Source: Streptococcus thoraltensis DSM 12221
GTDB taxonomy: Bacteria; Bacillota; Bacilli; Lactobacillales; Streptococcaceae
Assembly: GCF_000380145.1 (NCBI RefSeq)
Contig: NZ_KB904609.1
Span: 62,001 to 126,000 of the forward strand
Reading direction: 5' to 3'
DNA: 64,000 nucleotides
The translations under genes were made by a program, and so were the position numbers. Shown here piece after piece: positions 25,592 through 34,048 of the stretch (position 1 is the first letter of the stretch; every line of letters begins with the position of its first letter). The notes under the pieces were generated by a model. The model searched no databases, was not told the origin of the DNA, and worked only from the letters and a program-made list of their open reading frames with translations.

Positions 25592-28330
25592 ATGGCTAAC
25601 AAAACAAAGAAAAAAGAACTAACTTTTGAACTCTATGATGAGCTAAAACAGCTGGATATGGATATTTTGCATGAGCAACATGGTTGGGAGTTACCGCAGT
25701 ATATCGTGGAAAATCTCAAGCATCACCCACGTCCTTATCAAAATGAAGCTATTCGCTATTTTCACTATACACAGACTTCGGAAGCATTTAAGTTCCGAAA
25801 GCCTAGACAGCTCATGTTTAACATGGCGACTGGTTCAGGAAAAACGGATTTAATGGCTGGATTGATACTCTATCTCTTCAAGGAGAAAGGCTATCAAAAT
25901 TTCCTCTTCACGGTAAATACCAATGGTGTTTTGAGTAAAACAGTTGACAACCTGACGGATACTCAATCCACCAAGTTTCTTTTCGATTCGCACTTGGAAA
26001 TTGATGGAGAGCGCCTCTCTATCAATCAAATTTCTGGAAAATTTCCAGATTTTCCCAACAAAAACGACATCAATATCAAGTTTGTTTCTATCCAAACGTT
26101 GACAAATGAACTCTTTACTCAGGCAGAAAATGTGATGTCCTTAAAAGATTATCAAAAGGCGAAGCTGGTTATTCTGGCAGATGAAGCCCATCACTATTCT
26201 GCTTCCACAAGAAGGAAAAACAAGGTTGAATTGAAAAAAGCGTCGTGGGAAAAGAGCCTCCTATCTCTTCTTCACACACGTGCTGATAATCTTTTGCTAG
26301 AATTTACGGCAACGCTTGATTTTGATGATGAAACCATCTATGAAAAATATCGAGATAAGATTATTTATCGTTATACACTGGATTCATATATCAAAGACAG
26401 GTATTCGAAAAATGTTAGACGCATTCAAACAGGAAATTCCAATGAAGAAAACATGCTTAGCACCGTACTTCTAAGTGAGTATCGAAGAAAATTTGCTTTG
26501 GAAACATTTGGCATTGACCTCAAACCTGTTATCCTTTTCAAATCGCATAAGATTGACGCTTCACATGAAGCTAATAGACTATTCAACGAAATGATTGACA
26601 GTCTGAATGTTGACTACTTGCAACATTTCTTGCATTCTCAGACGAGAAACTTAACAGACGAGCAGAGTCATACCCTGCAACTGGCATACCAGTATTATCT
26701 TAAGCAGGACGACCTTTCCATTATTGTACGAGACATCAAGCGTGGTTTCTCACCAGCTAGGATTTTGAATGCGAACGATACAGATAGCAGTTCAAAAGGA
26801 CTATTAGAAACGGGGCAGTATCAAGCACTCAATTCTCTCGAGTCGCCAAGTAACCTTTATCGTGTTGTCTTTGCCGTTGCTAAATTAACTGAAGGTTGGG
26901 ATGTGCTCAACCTTTACGATATTGTAAGGATTAGCAGCCTAGGTAAGACCAATGATAAAAAAGATGCAAAAGCGACCAACTCGGAAGCTCAACTCATAGG
27001 GCGTGGTGCAAGGTATAATCCTTTTTCTCTAGGTAAAAAGATTTCCTATCAGAGACGATTTGATGACGACAATGAAAAAGCAAGCCTTTTATTGGAAACT
27101 CTGCATTATCATACTCTCAATGAACCACAATATCTAAAAAATCTCATGTCATCGCTTGATAAGATGAATCTAGCAACGGGTACGGATGGGAAAAATCCTC
27201 CAATTGATATTAGGCTAAAGACATCTTTCAAGAAAACTCAAATCTATAAAATGGGGAAACTTTATTATAATGAAACGAAAGAAATCCCTGATAGTCATTA
27301 CGTCAATTTACGTGCCTATGGCATAGATATTTCTAAAATAGCAACCGTACCTTATTTCAAATCAAGTTATGAAGCCTCTTACCGTTCAACTGAAACAAGA
27401 GCGTTAAAAACTTCTCCATTAAAAGGAATCGATAGTCGTTATTTCAAAAAGGGAGTTAGCCGTTCAACTTTTTTCCGATTTAACAATCTCAAAAAATACC
27501 TTCCGAATCTCAAATCTATGAACGACTTTTGGGGAGAAGAGTGGCTCGATTTAAAAAATCTCATTTTATCCGTTGAAACCGAAAAAGAAACGGTGGTCGA
27601 AGATTTTTCAGCAGTTGAAAAGATGAAAATTGTAGATCGTTTTTTGGACATTCTTGCTGGTAAAATAAAGTCTGGGTATCGCAAAGAAAAAGGTACAAAT
27701 CGCTTTGTGGGCTATCCTATTTCAGAATACCTTGCTGATTACCGAAAACGAGTCCCTAATTACGATACTGCCAAGCAGAGTGATTCATTCATCGAACAAA
27801 AAGTATCTAATATTCCTTTTGGTCAGTATGATTTCTTTGCTTATCAGTCCGCAATCATCAATAAAAACGAAGAGCATCTAGTTGATACCATAGCCAATCA
27901 TGTAGATGAACTTAGAGAAGAATATGGCGAGGTTTTTCTAATCCGAATGGACGAAAACATGCTTAAAGGAACAGATAGAGTCGAGCGCTTAAAGCTACAT
28001 CAGTTCGAAGAAAATCCGAGAGAAATCAACTTAGCAGGTTTTCAACCAGATTTCATTCTACTGCTTCAAAACCAAGAATTTTATCTACAAATATTCCTTG
28101 AGCCAAAAGGAAAGCAGCTAATGGAAAAAGATAGGTGGAAGGAAGAAATACTCACCTACATCAATGAACACCAAGAAGATTTAGTTTTTGAAGATGAGGT
28201 TGATGGTATCCTCATAAAAGGACTCAAGTTCTACAATAGAGAAAATAGCAAGGTGACGATTGACCAATTGGCAGAAATTGCCCTTGATAAACCAAGTTTT
28301 AGTGGGAATATCGAATTGAATCTGTTCTAA
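25592..28330 (+). CDS. res: type III restriction enzyme, helicase/nuclease subunit (Res)
   Basis: Superfamily 2 ATPase and endonuclease of 912 residues that acts with Mod to cut unmodified DNA. Walker A is NMATGSGKTDLMAG (about residue 78), the DEAH-type Walker B is ILADEAHHYSA (about 198), LEFTATLD is motif III and AQLIGRGARYNPF is motif VI. A PD-(D/E)xK nuclease is visible at the C-terminus (FQPDFILLL, then FLEPKGK). All look intact. I chose the ATG at 25592, with GGGGAG 6 nt upstream; a GTG at 25586 overlaps the mod stop. A strong terminator follows. Confidence 0.93.
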   Translation: MANKTKKKELTFELYDELKQLDMDILHEQHGWELPQYIVENLKHHPRPYQNEAIRYFHYTQTSEAFKFRKPRQLMFNMATGSGKTDLMAGLILYLFKEKGYQNFLFTVNTNGVLSKTVDNLTDTQSTKFLFDSHLEIDGERLSINQISGKFPDFPNKNDINIKFVSIQTLTNELFTQAENVMSLKDYQKAKLVILADEAHHYSASTRRKNKVELKKASWEKSLLSLLHTRADNLLLEFTATLDFDDETIYEKYRDKIIYRYTLDSYIKDRYSKNVRRIQTGNSNEENMLSTVLLSEYRRKFALETFGIDLKPVILFKSHKIDASHEANRLFNEMIDSLNVDYLQHFLHSQTRNLTDEQSHTLQLAYQYYLKQDDLSIIVRDIKRGFSPARILNANDTDSSSKGLLETGQYQALNSLESPSNLYRVVFAVAKLTEGWDVLNLYDIVRISSLGKTNDKKDAKATNSEAQLIGRGARYNPFSLGKKISYQRRFDDDNEKASLLLETLHYHTLNEPQYLKNLMSSLDKMNLATGTDGKNPPIDIRLKTSFKKTQIYKMGKLYYNETKEIPDSHYVNLRAYGIDISKIATVPYFKSSYEASYRSTETRALKTSPLKGIDSRYFKKGVSRSTFFRFNNLKKYLPNLKSMNDFWGEEWLDLKNLILSVETEKETVVEDFSAVEKMKIVDRFLDILAGKIKSGYRKEKGTNRFVGYPISEYLADYRKRVPNYDTAKQSDSFIEQKVSNIPFGQYDFFAYQSAIINKNEEHLVDTIANHVDELREEYGEVFLIRMDENMLKGTDRVERLKLHQFEENPREINLAGFQPDFILLLQNQEFYLQIFLEPKGKQLMEKDRWKEEILTYINEHQEDLVFEDEVDGILIKGLKFYNRENSKVTIDQLAEIALDKPSFSGNIELNLF

Positions 28331-28335
28331 TGCTC

Positions 28336-28367
28336 AAAGGGCAACTTCCGTTTGGAAGTTGCCCTTT
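28336..28367 (+). terminator. mod-res operon terminator
   Basis: Perfect 14-bp stem AAAGGGCAACTTCC / GGAAGTTGCCCTTT with a GTTT loop and a T run, 5 bp beyond the res stop codon. Confidence 0.95.
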
Positions 28368-28531
28368 TTGATAATTTCGCAAACGCTATACCTTATGATT
28401 GGTGACCGTTCCAGTTTAGCCGCACAAAAGAAGGAAAAAGGGTTAGCGACCATTTTCCAAAATGCGCTAAACATTCTCTAAAATTGAAAAAACTTGGTCA
28501 TTGGTAATTGGAACGTGACCGAAGGCTTTAA

Positions 28532-28744
28532 TATAGGCTTTTCAATTAACTTTGTGCATCATCACTTTCGACTTGCCCTACGCATACTCAATGACAAGCA
28601 AAAGCAAACTAGGCGACACAGATAGCAGATCGAACTGTCTTCACCACATCAAGTCAACAAGGTCTGCTTTTGATTTTCGAAGAGTATCATGTACTGTCCA
28701 GCGTCTTACCTTCCTCGTCTGAAAGTCAATTCATTTAACTAGAT
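28532..28744 (-). repeat. composite MITE-like repeat, outer element reversed
   Basis: The outer element runs in the opposite direction to the copy at 3309 (TTTTCAATTAACTTT at left, AATTCATTTAACTAGATA at right). An inner element (about 28572-28686) with core AGACTAGGCGACACAGATAG sits at the usual site. It lies in the 668-bp gap between res and the quinone oxidoreductase gene, which otherwise shows nothing. Confidence 0.75.
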
Positions 28745-28877
28745 AAAGGGCTGAAGAGGCTTTGAGACATAACATAAACCCACGGCTCTTTCCAACATCA
28801 AAAAAGCTAGCCATGCTAGGCTAGCTTAGATGATACTAATGTTAAGTGAGATAGCTTGGTTACTTTCTTTCTCATTT

Positions 28878-28983
28878 TATAGTCTCTTGAATTAACTTTG
28901 CTACATGGTCATTTTCGACTTGCCGTACTCAAGTACTGTCCGCGTCTTAGTTCCTTGTCTGAAAGTTAATTCATTTGATTATA
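28878..28983 (-). repeat. MITE-like outer element, uninterrupted copy (reversed)
   Basis: Starts TATAGTCTCTTGAATTAACT and ends AGTTAATTCATTTGATTATA. The empty inner-element site reads CCGTACTCAAGTACTG. It ends 16 bp before the quinone oxidoreductase stop codon and could act as its 3' structure. Confidence 0.85.
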
Positions 28984-28998
28984 TGATAAAAATGAGTG

Positions 28999-29994
28999 CT
29001 AATCTGTTAGTCTGACGATGGTTCGTCCTAAATGGCTGCCTGTTTTGAGCATTTCCAAATGCTTAGGAACCTCCTCTAAACCAATCGTATCTGTTTGTAG
29101 GTTATCAAGCGTCGTCCGATACTGTGCTAATTCTGCCCAGGCTGCTAGACGGTCTTGATGGCTGATGTTAACAGAGTCTATTCCTAACACATTAACCCCT
29201 CGTAAGATAAAGGGTAATACAGTCGTTTGTAAGCCGATTCCTCCCGCATTGCCACAGAGGGAAATCGCTCCTCCATAAGCGAGTTGGGGAATCAGGTGGC
29301 TTGCCACATCACCACCCACAGTATCTAGGACAAAATCGTATTGTTCTTTCAGTAGCAATGGCTTTTCTTTGATAAAAAGATCTTCTGGTCGAATGACTTG
29401 TTGAGCGCCTAAACGACTGACGAGTGCTTCTTGATAATCTTTACGAACTAGAGCTGTTACATTGCTGTAGCCACGTTCTTTTAAGAGTGCTAGAGCAATT
29501 GAGCCTACACCACCACTAGCTCCCGTTACTAAAACACGCGCCTCTTTCTTCTCAAACAGACCAGCATTTTCCAAAGCCAAGATAGACAACATGGCTGTTA
29601 AACCTGCTGTACCATATACCATTGCTTGCTCAGGCGATAGCTCTTGTGGCAGAGGAACAACCCACTCCTTAGGAACACGTGCGTACTCTGAAAAGCCTCC
29701 TGTATGCGACATGCCCATCTCGTAGCCTGTCACTAAAACTTTTTGACCAATCTCAAAGGCATCACTTTTTGAAGACACAACTGTCCCGGCTAAATCAATC
29801 CCTGGAATCATAGGATAATGGCGAATCACTCCACCCTTAGGCTGAATCGCCAACATATCCTTATAATTTAAAGACGAGTAAAGTACCTTGATGATTACAT
29901 CGCCTTGGCTAAGGTCATTAAGCGTGATATTCTGAAGTCCAAAGACTAATTGTCCATTGACATCCTCTAAACGCATTGCTTTAAAAGTATCCAT
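28999..29994 (-). CDS. zinc-independent quinone oxidoreductase, YhdH/AcuI (acrylyl-CoA reductase) family
   Basis: NADPH-dependent medium-chain reductase of 331 residues. The N-terminal GroES-like domain includes YSSLNYKDMLAIQPKGGVIRHYPMIPGIDLAGTV, and the nucleotide-binding motif is VTGASGGVGSIALALLKERG. GLTAMLSI and the late GNAGGIGLQTTVLPFILRGV are family landmarks. No zinc-binding cysteines. I chose ATG 29994 (MDTFKAM), 6 nt after GAGGG; ATG 29997 is 3 nt away. Physiological substrate unknown. Confidence 0.85.
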   Translation of the reverse strand: MDTFKAMRLEDVNGQLVFGLQNITLNDLSQGDVIIKVLYSSLNYKDMLAIQPKGGVIRHYPMIPGIDLAGTVVSSKSDAFEIGQKVLVTGYEMGMSHTGGFSEYARVPKEWVVPLPQELSPEQAMVYGTAGLTAMLSILALENAGLFEKKEARVLVTGASGGVGSIALALLKERGYSNVTALVRKDYQEALVSRLGAQQVIRPEDLFIKEKPLLLKEQYDFVLDTVGGDVASHLIPQLAYGGAISLCGNAGGIGLQTTVLPFILRGVNVLGIDSVNISHQDRLAAWAELAQYRTTLDNLQTDTIGLEEVPKHLEMLKTGSHLGRTIVRLTD

Positions 29995-30019
29995 CATTTT
30001 CCCTCTTTGTATGCTATCC

Positions 30020-30050
30020 AAAAAGACCCCATCATAGGCGGAGTCTTTTT
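30020..30050 (-). terminator. nusG terminator
   Basis: Stem AAAAAGAC / GTCTTTTT extended by a GC-rich part (CCCC ... GGAG) with a short loop. It lies 20 bp beyond the nusG stop and ends in a T run on the minus strand. Confidence 0.8.
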
Positions 30051-30069
30051 TGATTACTGTGTTCTTTGA

Positions 30070-30612
30070 TTAAGACAACTCCGCAATTTGGTATAGTTCA
30101 AGATCGGCCTGTGTCTCCGTGCCAAACATGTTAATCATTAATTTGACCTTATTACCATCGATCTCAACAACGCGTCCTTCTTGCCCCATAAAGGCACCAT
30201 CGACGATTTGTACAACATCACCAGCTTTGATGTTGGTATCAAACACATCAACAGTTTGTCCCATAGAGATAAGAATGGCACGAATTTCCTCTTCCAAAAG
30301 TGGCGTTGGTTTGGAACGGTTACCGTGTGAGCCCACAAAACCAGTAACGTTTGGAGTATTACGTACAACAAACCATGCTTCATCTGTCATTACCATTTCA
30401 ACCAAGACATATCCCGGGAAACGATTTTCTTCGATTTCTTTGGTTTTACCATTTTTCTCAACGTTAACCGTTTGTGTTGGGATTTCAACGCGTAGAATGT
30501 TGTCTAACATGTTATAAGTTTGTGCGCGTTGCAAAAGGTTTTCTTTAACTTTATTTTCATAACCTGAATAAGTTTGAAGGACAAACCAGCCCTTATCAAA
30601 TGAGTCTAACAT
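30070..30612 (-). CDS. nusG: transcription termination/antitermination protein NusG
   Basis: RNA-polymerase-binding factor of 180 residues that modulates elongation and pausing. The NGN domain includes WFVLQTYSGYENKVKENL at the start and FPGYVLVEMVMTDEAWFVVRNTPNVTGFVG. The C-terminal KOW motif is AGDVVQIVDGAFMGQEGRVVEID. It lies 541 bp downstream of secE, an unusually long gap for this pair, and seems to have its own promoter. Confidence 0.96.
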   Translation of the reverse strand: MLDSFDKGWFVLQTYSGYENKVKENLLQRAQTYNMLDNILRVEIPTQTVNVEKNGKTKEIEENRFPGYVLVEMVMTDEAWFVVRNTPNVTGFVGSHGNRSKPTPLLEEEIRAILISMGQTVDVFDTNIKAGDVVQIVDGAFMGQEGRVVEIDGNKVKLMINMFGTETQADLELYQIAELS

Positions 30613-30674
30613 GACTATTCTCCTTTTTGATTGATTGCTAATCCTGCTGTGAGCCTCTAGCTAGCTGACCGTTT

Positions 30675-30785
30675 TTAGTGATAACTTGTGACAAGAAACT
30701 GAGAACCAAAAAGAGCCCTTGATAAAGATACTATCAATTTCTTAAGACCTTTCTTCATCACAACAGCTAATCGCTTTTTAGTCAC
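30675..30785 (-). CDS. candidate small cationic peptide ORF in the nusG leader
   Basis: GTG at 30785 is preceded by AGGAGATATAAA, a strong ribosome binding site. It reads 36 residues: MTKKRLAVVMKKGLKK, then LIVSLSRALFGSQFLVTSYH, ending TAA at 30675. The N-terminal half is strongly basic and can form an amphipathic helix. It could be a regulatory leader peptide or a small basic protein, or chance. No family recognised. Confidence 0.35.
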   Translation of the reverse strand: MTKKRLAVVMKKGLKKLIVSLSRALFGSQFLVTSYH

Positions 30786-31023
30786 TTTATATCTCCTAAA
30801 CTCTTGCAACGACTCCATAGAGAGTACTGCTATCACTTGTTAAGAGACGCATAGATAACACTGATATGCTGACAAACTAACGCAACGATTCTCCCCTGAG
30901 ATGACTGACAAGTATCAACAAATCAGAATAAAAAAGATCTTAAGGTCTGGCAAACGGCTGCTCAACCTTCTGTCATAGCAAAACGGCATAATAAAAAGCC
31001 TCCATGGCTACGTCTACGACTTC

Positions 31024-31032
31024 ATTATACCA
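31024..31032 (-). promoter_or_regulatory. extended -10 promoter of nusG
   Basis: Minus strand TGGTATAAT (TGnTATAAT) at 31032-31024, with a weak TGGTCA 18 bp upstream. It lies between the secE hairpin and nusG, so nusG can be transcribed separately from rpmG-secE. Confidence 0.55.
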
Positions 31033-31058
31033 TACTAGAGAGCTCTATGACCACTGAA

Positions 31059-31155
31059 AATCAAAAAAACAAGTCAGTTTTCGCACTCCATTTCAATCGC
31101 TAGACGTCGTCTCTAGTTGTTGAAAATCCGTACATTTACTGACTTGTTTTTGATT
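31059..31155. terminator. long-loop hairpin at the secE stop codon
   Basis: Arms of about 18 bp (AATCAAAAAAACAAGTCAGT and ACTGACTTGTTTTTGATT) enclose about 60 nt. The right arm contains the secE stop codon. On the minus strand the structure ends TTTTTGATTTTC, so it may terminate part of the rpmG-secE transcript. Confidence 0.55.
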
Positions 31156-31330
31156 AAAACATCTTCAAGATAGAAAGAATGCCTGTTGAAATCAACTTAT
31201 CAAACAAGAAGATGACAAGCGTGAAAAAAACAGTGTATTCTAAAACAGCAAGAAAATCTTTCCATCGTTGTTTTCGATCTGGCCATGTTGTATCTTTTAA
31301 AACTTTAAAAATACCTGGAATAAATGTCAC
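31154..31330 (-). CDS. secE: preprotein translocase subunit SecE
   Basis: Single-span subunit of the SecYEG channel, 58 residues. VLKDTTWPDRKQRWKDFLAVLEYT is the amphipathic cytoplasmic part (conserved TWP), followed by the membrane helix FFTLVIFLFDKLISTGIL. I chose the GTG at 31330 with AGGAG 9 nt upstream; a longer frame upstream overlaps rpmG and is not needed for the family length. Confidence 0.93.
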   Translation of the reverse strand: MTFIPGIFKVLKDTTWPDRKQRWKDFLAVLEYTVFFTLVIFLFDKLISTGILSILKMF

Positions 31331-31341
31331 TGTTTTTTCTC

Positions 31342-31494
31342 CTATCTTGTTTCTTTGTGTAGTGTATATTTTTGACAATGTTTACAAAATTTATTAACTT
31401 CTAGTCGTGTTGGTTTTGGATTACTTGAAACTCCGATAGAGTAATTTCGACTTCCACACTCTGCACACGCTAGGCTTGCTTTTTTCTGTGCCAT
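31342..31494 (-). CDS. rpmG: 50S ribosomal protein L33
   Basis: 50-residue ribosomal protein starting [20 protein letters not shown] with C..C pairs (CAEC and CKHC), so this is the zinc-binding type. The end LHKETR is typical. It is followed 11 nt later by secE. The rpmG-secE-nusG order is standard. Confidence 0.93.
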   Translation of the reverse strand: MAQKKASLACAECGSRNYSIGVSSNPKPTRLEVNKFCKHCQKYTLHKETR

Positions 31495-31542
31495 AACGCC
31501 TCCGTAACCTTTACTTTACCATAATTCAGAGATTGTGGCAAG

Positions 31543-33939
31543 CTAGTTCAACCAGCCTTCGATGGTATTCCACACTTGTCTAGCCTTGTCTTCTAGATTA
31601 GCATCTTGAACCGCCCGATCAAAGGTATCTTTTGCAGACTCTGCTCCTTTTTTAAGGTCATCAAAAATATTCGAAACTTTAGGTGCGGTGCTTTCTTCTG
31701 CTTCTTCTGGATTTGCCGTGTAGGTTGGTACAAGACCATCTGAAATATAGGCATTTTCCGCAGTAAAGCTTGTGCCAGCGGTATAAGGTAGGACATTGCT
31801 TGCAACGGCACTGAAGATGGTAGAAGCCGTTCCAGAACTTGCTCCAGTCAGATAGTGTGTTTCATCAGTCTTTTCAAAACCAATCCACTGACTCAAGACA
31901 ACATCTGGCGTGTAGCCAATAACCCACTGGTCACTGGTTAAATCAGCATTAAACTCTGTTTCTGTTGTCCCAGTCTTACCAGCCATGGTATAACCATAGG
32001 CATTGGCATTAACCGCTGAACCATTGGAGAAAGTTCCCAACATCATGCTGGTCATTTTCTTGCTAACACTTTGGCTAATGACACGTTGATTCGATTCTTT
32101 AAACTGCTTGATGATTTTTCCACTAGCGGTTTCAATTCGGGTAATCAAGTGGGCTTTGGGCATGACGCCATCGTTAGCAAAAGCTGAATAGGCTTGAGCC
32201 ATTTCAAGTGGGCTTGTCGTTACACTTCCCCCAAGAGCAACTCCAAGTTCATGATTGACACCTGACATTTTAAGACCGAATTTTTTACCATAGCTAAAGG
32301 CTTTAGACACACCCATTTTATCTACAAGATGAACTGCTGGAATGTTATAAGAATTCGCCAAGGCTTGGTACATGGGAACATCCTCAGATTCATAACCACC
32401 AAAGTTTTCAGGTCGATAACCGTCATAATCAATCGGCGTATTTGGCAATAATTTATTAATAGAATAACCATTAGCGACTGCTGGGGCATAGGCTACAAGC
32501 GGTTTTATCGCAGATCCTGGACTGCGTTTTGCTTGAGTCGCATAGTTGAAACTTCTAAAGGATTGACTGGTACTAGAAACACGCCCCACCAAACCTCTAA
32601 CCGCACCTGTCTTAGGATCCATAGCAACACTTGCACCCTGTGATGATTCACCGTCTTCTGCAACTGGGAAATAGGATGGTTCGTCATAGACATACTGCAT
32701 CCCTACCTGATAGTTCTGGTCTAATTCTGTGTAAACCCTGTAACCCTTATTAACAATATCATCTTCGGTTAAGCCGTATTTTTGCGTGGCTTCTTGAATA
32801 ACGGCATCGAAATAGGATGGGTATTGGTAGGTGTCTGACGTTCCACTGTAATTATCGACAAGTTCGCTTGAAATATCAACGCTGGCAGCTTGTTCTGCTT
32901 CTGCTTGACTGATAGCCTTAGCATCTACCATAACGCCAAGAACTGTATTTCGACGGTTGGTCGCATTTTCAAGGGAATAAATCGGATTGTAAATTTCTGG
33001 TCCCTTGAGCATACCTGCTAAAATAGCCGACTGCTCCAAGGTCAACTCTGCCGCACTGACACCAAAATACTTGTGACTTGCATCTTCAACCCCCCAAACG
33101 CTATTTCCAAAATAAGCATTATTGAGATACATCGTGAGAATCTCATCCTTACTATATTGTTTGGTCAACTCTAACGCTAGGAAGAATTCTTTTGCTTTAC
33201 GAGTGATAGTCTGCTCTTGAGACAAATAGGCATTTTTAGCTAACTGCTGAGTGATAGTCGAGCCACCCCCAAATTTCCCCATGGTAACAATCGCTAAGGC
33301 AAACCGAGAGAAGTTAATCCCATTGTTTTTATAAAAGCTCCTATCCTCTGTTGAAATGACTGCCTTTTTAAGGTTATCACTGATGGCATCTAGCTCCACA
33401 TAAGTTCCCTTTTGCCCAGACAGACTACCTACCTGCTCTTCATTCTTGTCATAGATAAGAGTGGTCGCTTTCAAGGCTGACTGTAAATCTTCCACATCGG
33501 CTGTCTTAGACAAATAAAAAAGATAAGAACCGACAACCAAACTAAAAATCGCTCCCATCAAGAGGATAATCTTTCCAATGTGGTAACGGCGCCAAAAGCG
33601 TCGAATCCAGGAATCGCGCGCAGGGATAATCTTACGCAAGATTGCTAACTTAGGGTATCTCTTAACCAACCTATCCAAGAGACTCACCCTATGTCCTTGA
33701 CCATGGTATCCTCGTTCTTTATGGCGGCTTGACCTATCAAATCGCCTTGATTTTTCTTTGTTCTTTTTAGAGCTACCCCTTGTAAACCCTTGATAAACTT
33801 GCGTTTCATCAGTGTTCTTATTGTTAGAATAATCCTCAAGATCATCCAAATCATAAACATCTGATTCAGGATTATCAATCTGTTTATCGGTCGAAAGAAG
33901 ATTTTTTAAGCTCTTTTTCCATTTATCAAATATTGTCAT
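31543..33939 (-). CDS. pbp2A: bifunctional class A penicillin-binding protein, PBP2a-like
   Basis: Peptidoglycan glycosyltransferase and transpeptidase of 798 residues, anchored by one helix (about 122-144, GKIILLMGAIFSLVVGSYLF) after a charged cytoplasmic tail. Glycosyltransferase motifs: STEDRSFYKNNGINF, GGSTITQQLAKNAYL and TRKAKEFFLALELTKQYSKDEIL. Transpeptidase motifs: SPGSAIKP (SxxK), SYN in ANSYNIPAV and KTGT in AGKTGTTET. The C-terminal tail is acidic and low-complexity. It lies beside rpmG, as in related streptococci. Confidence 0.93.
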   Translation of the reverse strand: MTIFDKWKKSLKNLLSTDKQIDNPESDVYDLDDLEDYSNNKNTDETQVYQGFTRGSSKKNKEKSRRFDRSSRHKERGYHGQGHRVSLLDRLVKRYPKLAILRKIIPARDSWIRRFWRRYHIGKIILLMGAIFSLVVGSYLFYLSKTADVEDLQSALKATTLIYDKNEEQVGSLSGQKGTYVELDAISDNLKKAVISTEDRSFYKNNGINFSRFALAIVTMGKFGGGSTITQQLAKNAYLSQEQTITRKAKEFFLALELTKQYSKDEILTMYLNNAYFGNSVWGVEDASHKYFGVSAAELTLEQSAILAGMLKGPEIYNPIYSLENATNRRNTVLGVMVDAKAISQAEAEQAASVDISSELVDNYSGTSDTYQYPSYFDAVIQEATQKYGLTEDDIVNKGYRVYTELDQNYQVGMQYVYDEPSYFPVAEDGESSQGASVAMDPKTGAVRGLVGRVSSTSQSFRSFNYATQAKRSPGSAIKPLVAYAPAVANGYSINKLLPNTPIDYDGYRPENFGGYESEDVPMYQALANSYNIPAVHLVDKMGVSKAFSYGKKFGLKMSGVNHELGVALGGSVTTSPLEMAQAYSAFANDGVMPKAHLITRIETASGKIIKQFKESNQRVISQSVSKKMTSMMLGTFSNGSAVNANAYGYTMAGKTGTTETEFNADLTSDQWVIGYTPDVVLSQWIGFEKTDETHYLTGASSGTASTIFSAVASNVLPYTAGTSFTAENAYISDGLVPTYTANPEEAEESTAPKVSNIFDDLKKGAESAKDTFDRAVQDANLEDKARQVWNTIEGWLN

Positions 33940-34033
33940 AAGCCTATTATATCAATTTTCCAAGAAGATTTTCCTAAAAAAACTGTTACTGGAAGGTACA
34001 AGTAAGGTTCAGTTAAGCATTCCCTTGCTAAGA

Positions 34034-34042
34034 TGTTATAAT
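34034..34042 (+). promoter_or_regulatory. extended -10 promoter placing the transcript start at the ATG
   Basis: TGTTATAAT (TGnTATAAT, TATAAT at 34037-34042) ends 6 bp before the ATG at 34049. Transcription would begin at or beside the A of the start codon. Confidence 0.55.
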
Positions 34043-34048
34043 ATCTCT

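Larger units (their letters stand above)
30613..31153 (-). other. 541-bp secE-nusG intergenic leader
   Basis: No tRNA or known RNA family is recognised. It holds a hairpin directly after secE, an extended -10 promoter about 410 nt upstream of nusG, and a candidate 36-codon reading frame. The transcript leader of nusG would be about 400 nt. Confidence 0.55.

Noticed and set aside
28380-28530. Inverted GGTGACCGTTCCA / TGGAACGTGACC after the res terminator
   Set aside because: The arms match only with a gap and enclose about 120 bp; it could be the edge of an old insertion but nothing else supports it.
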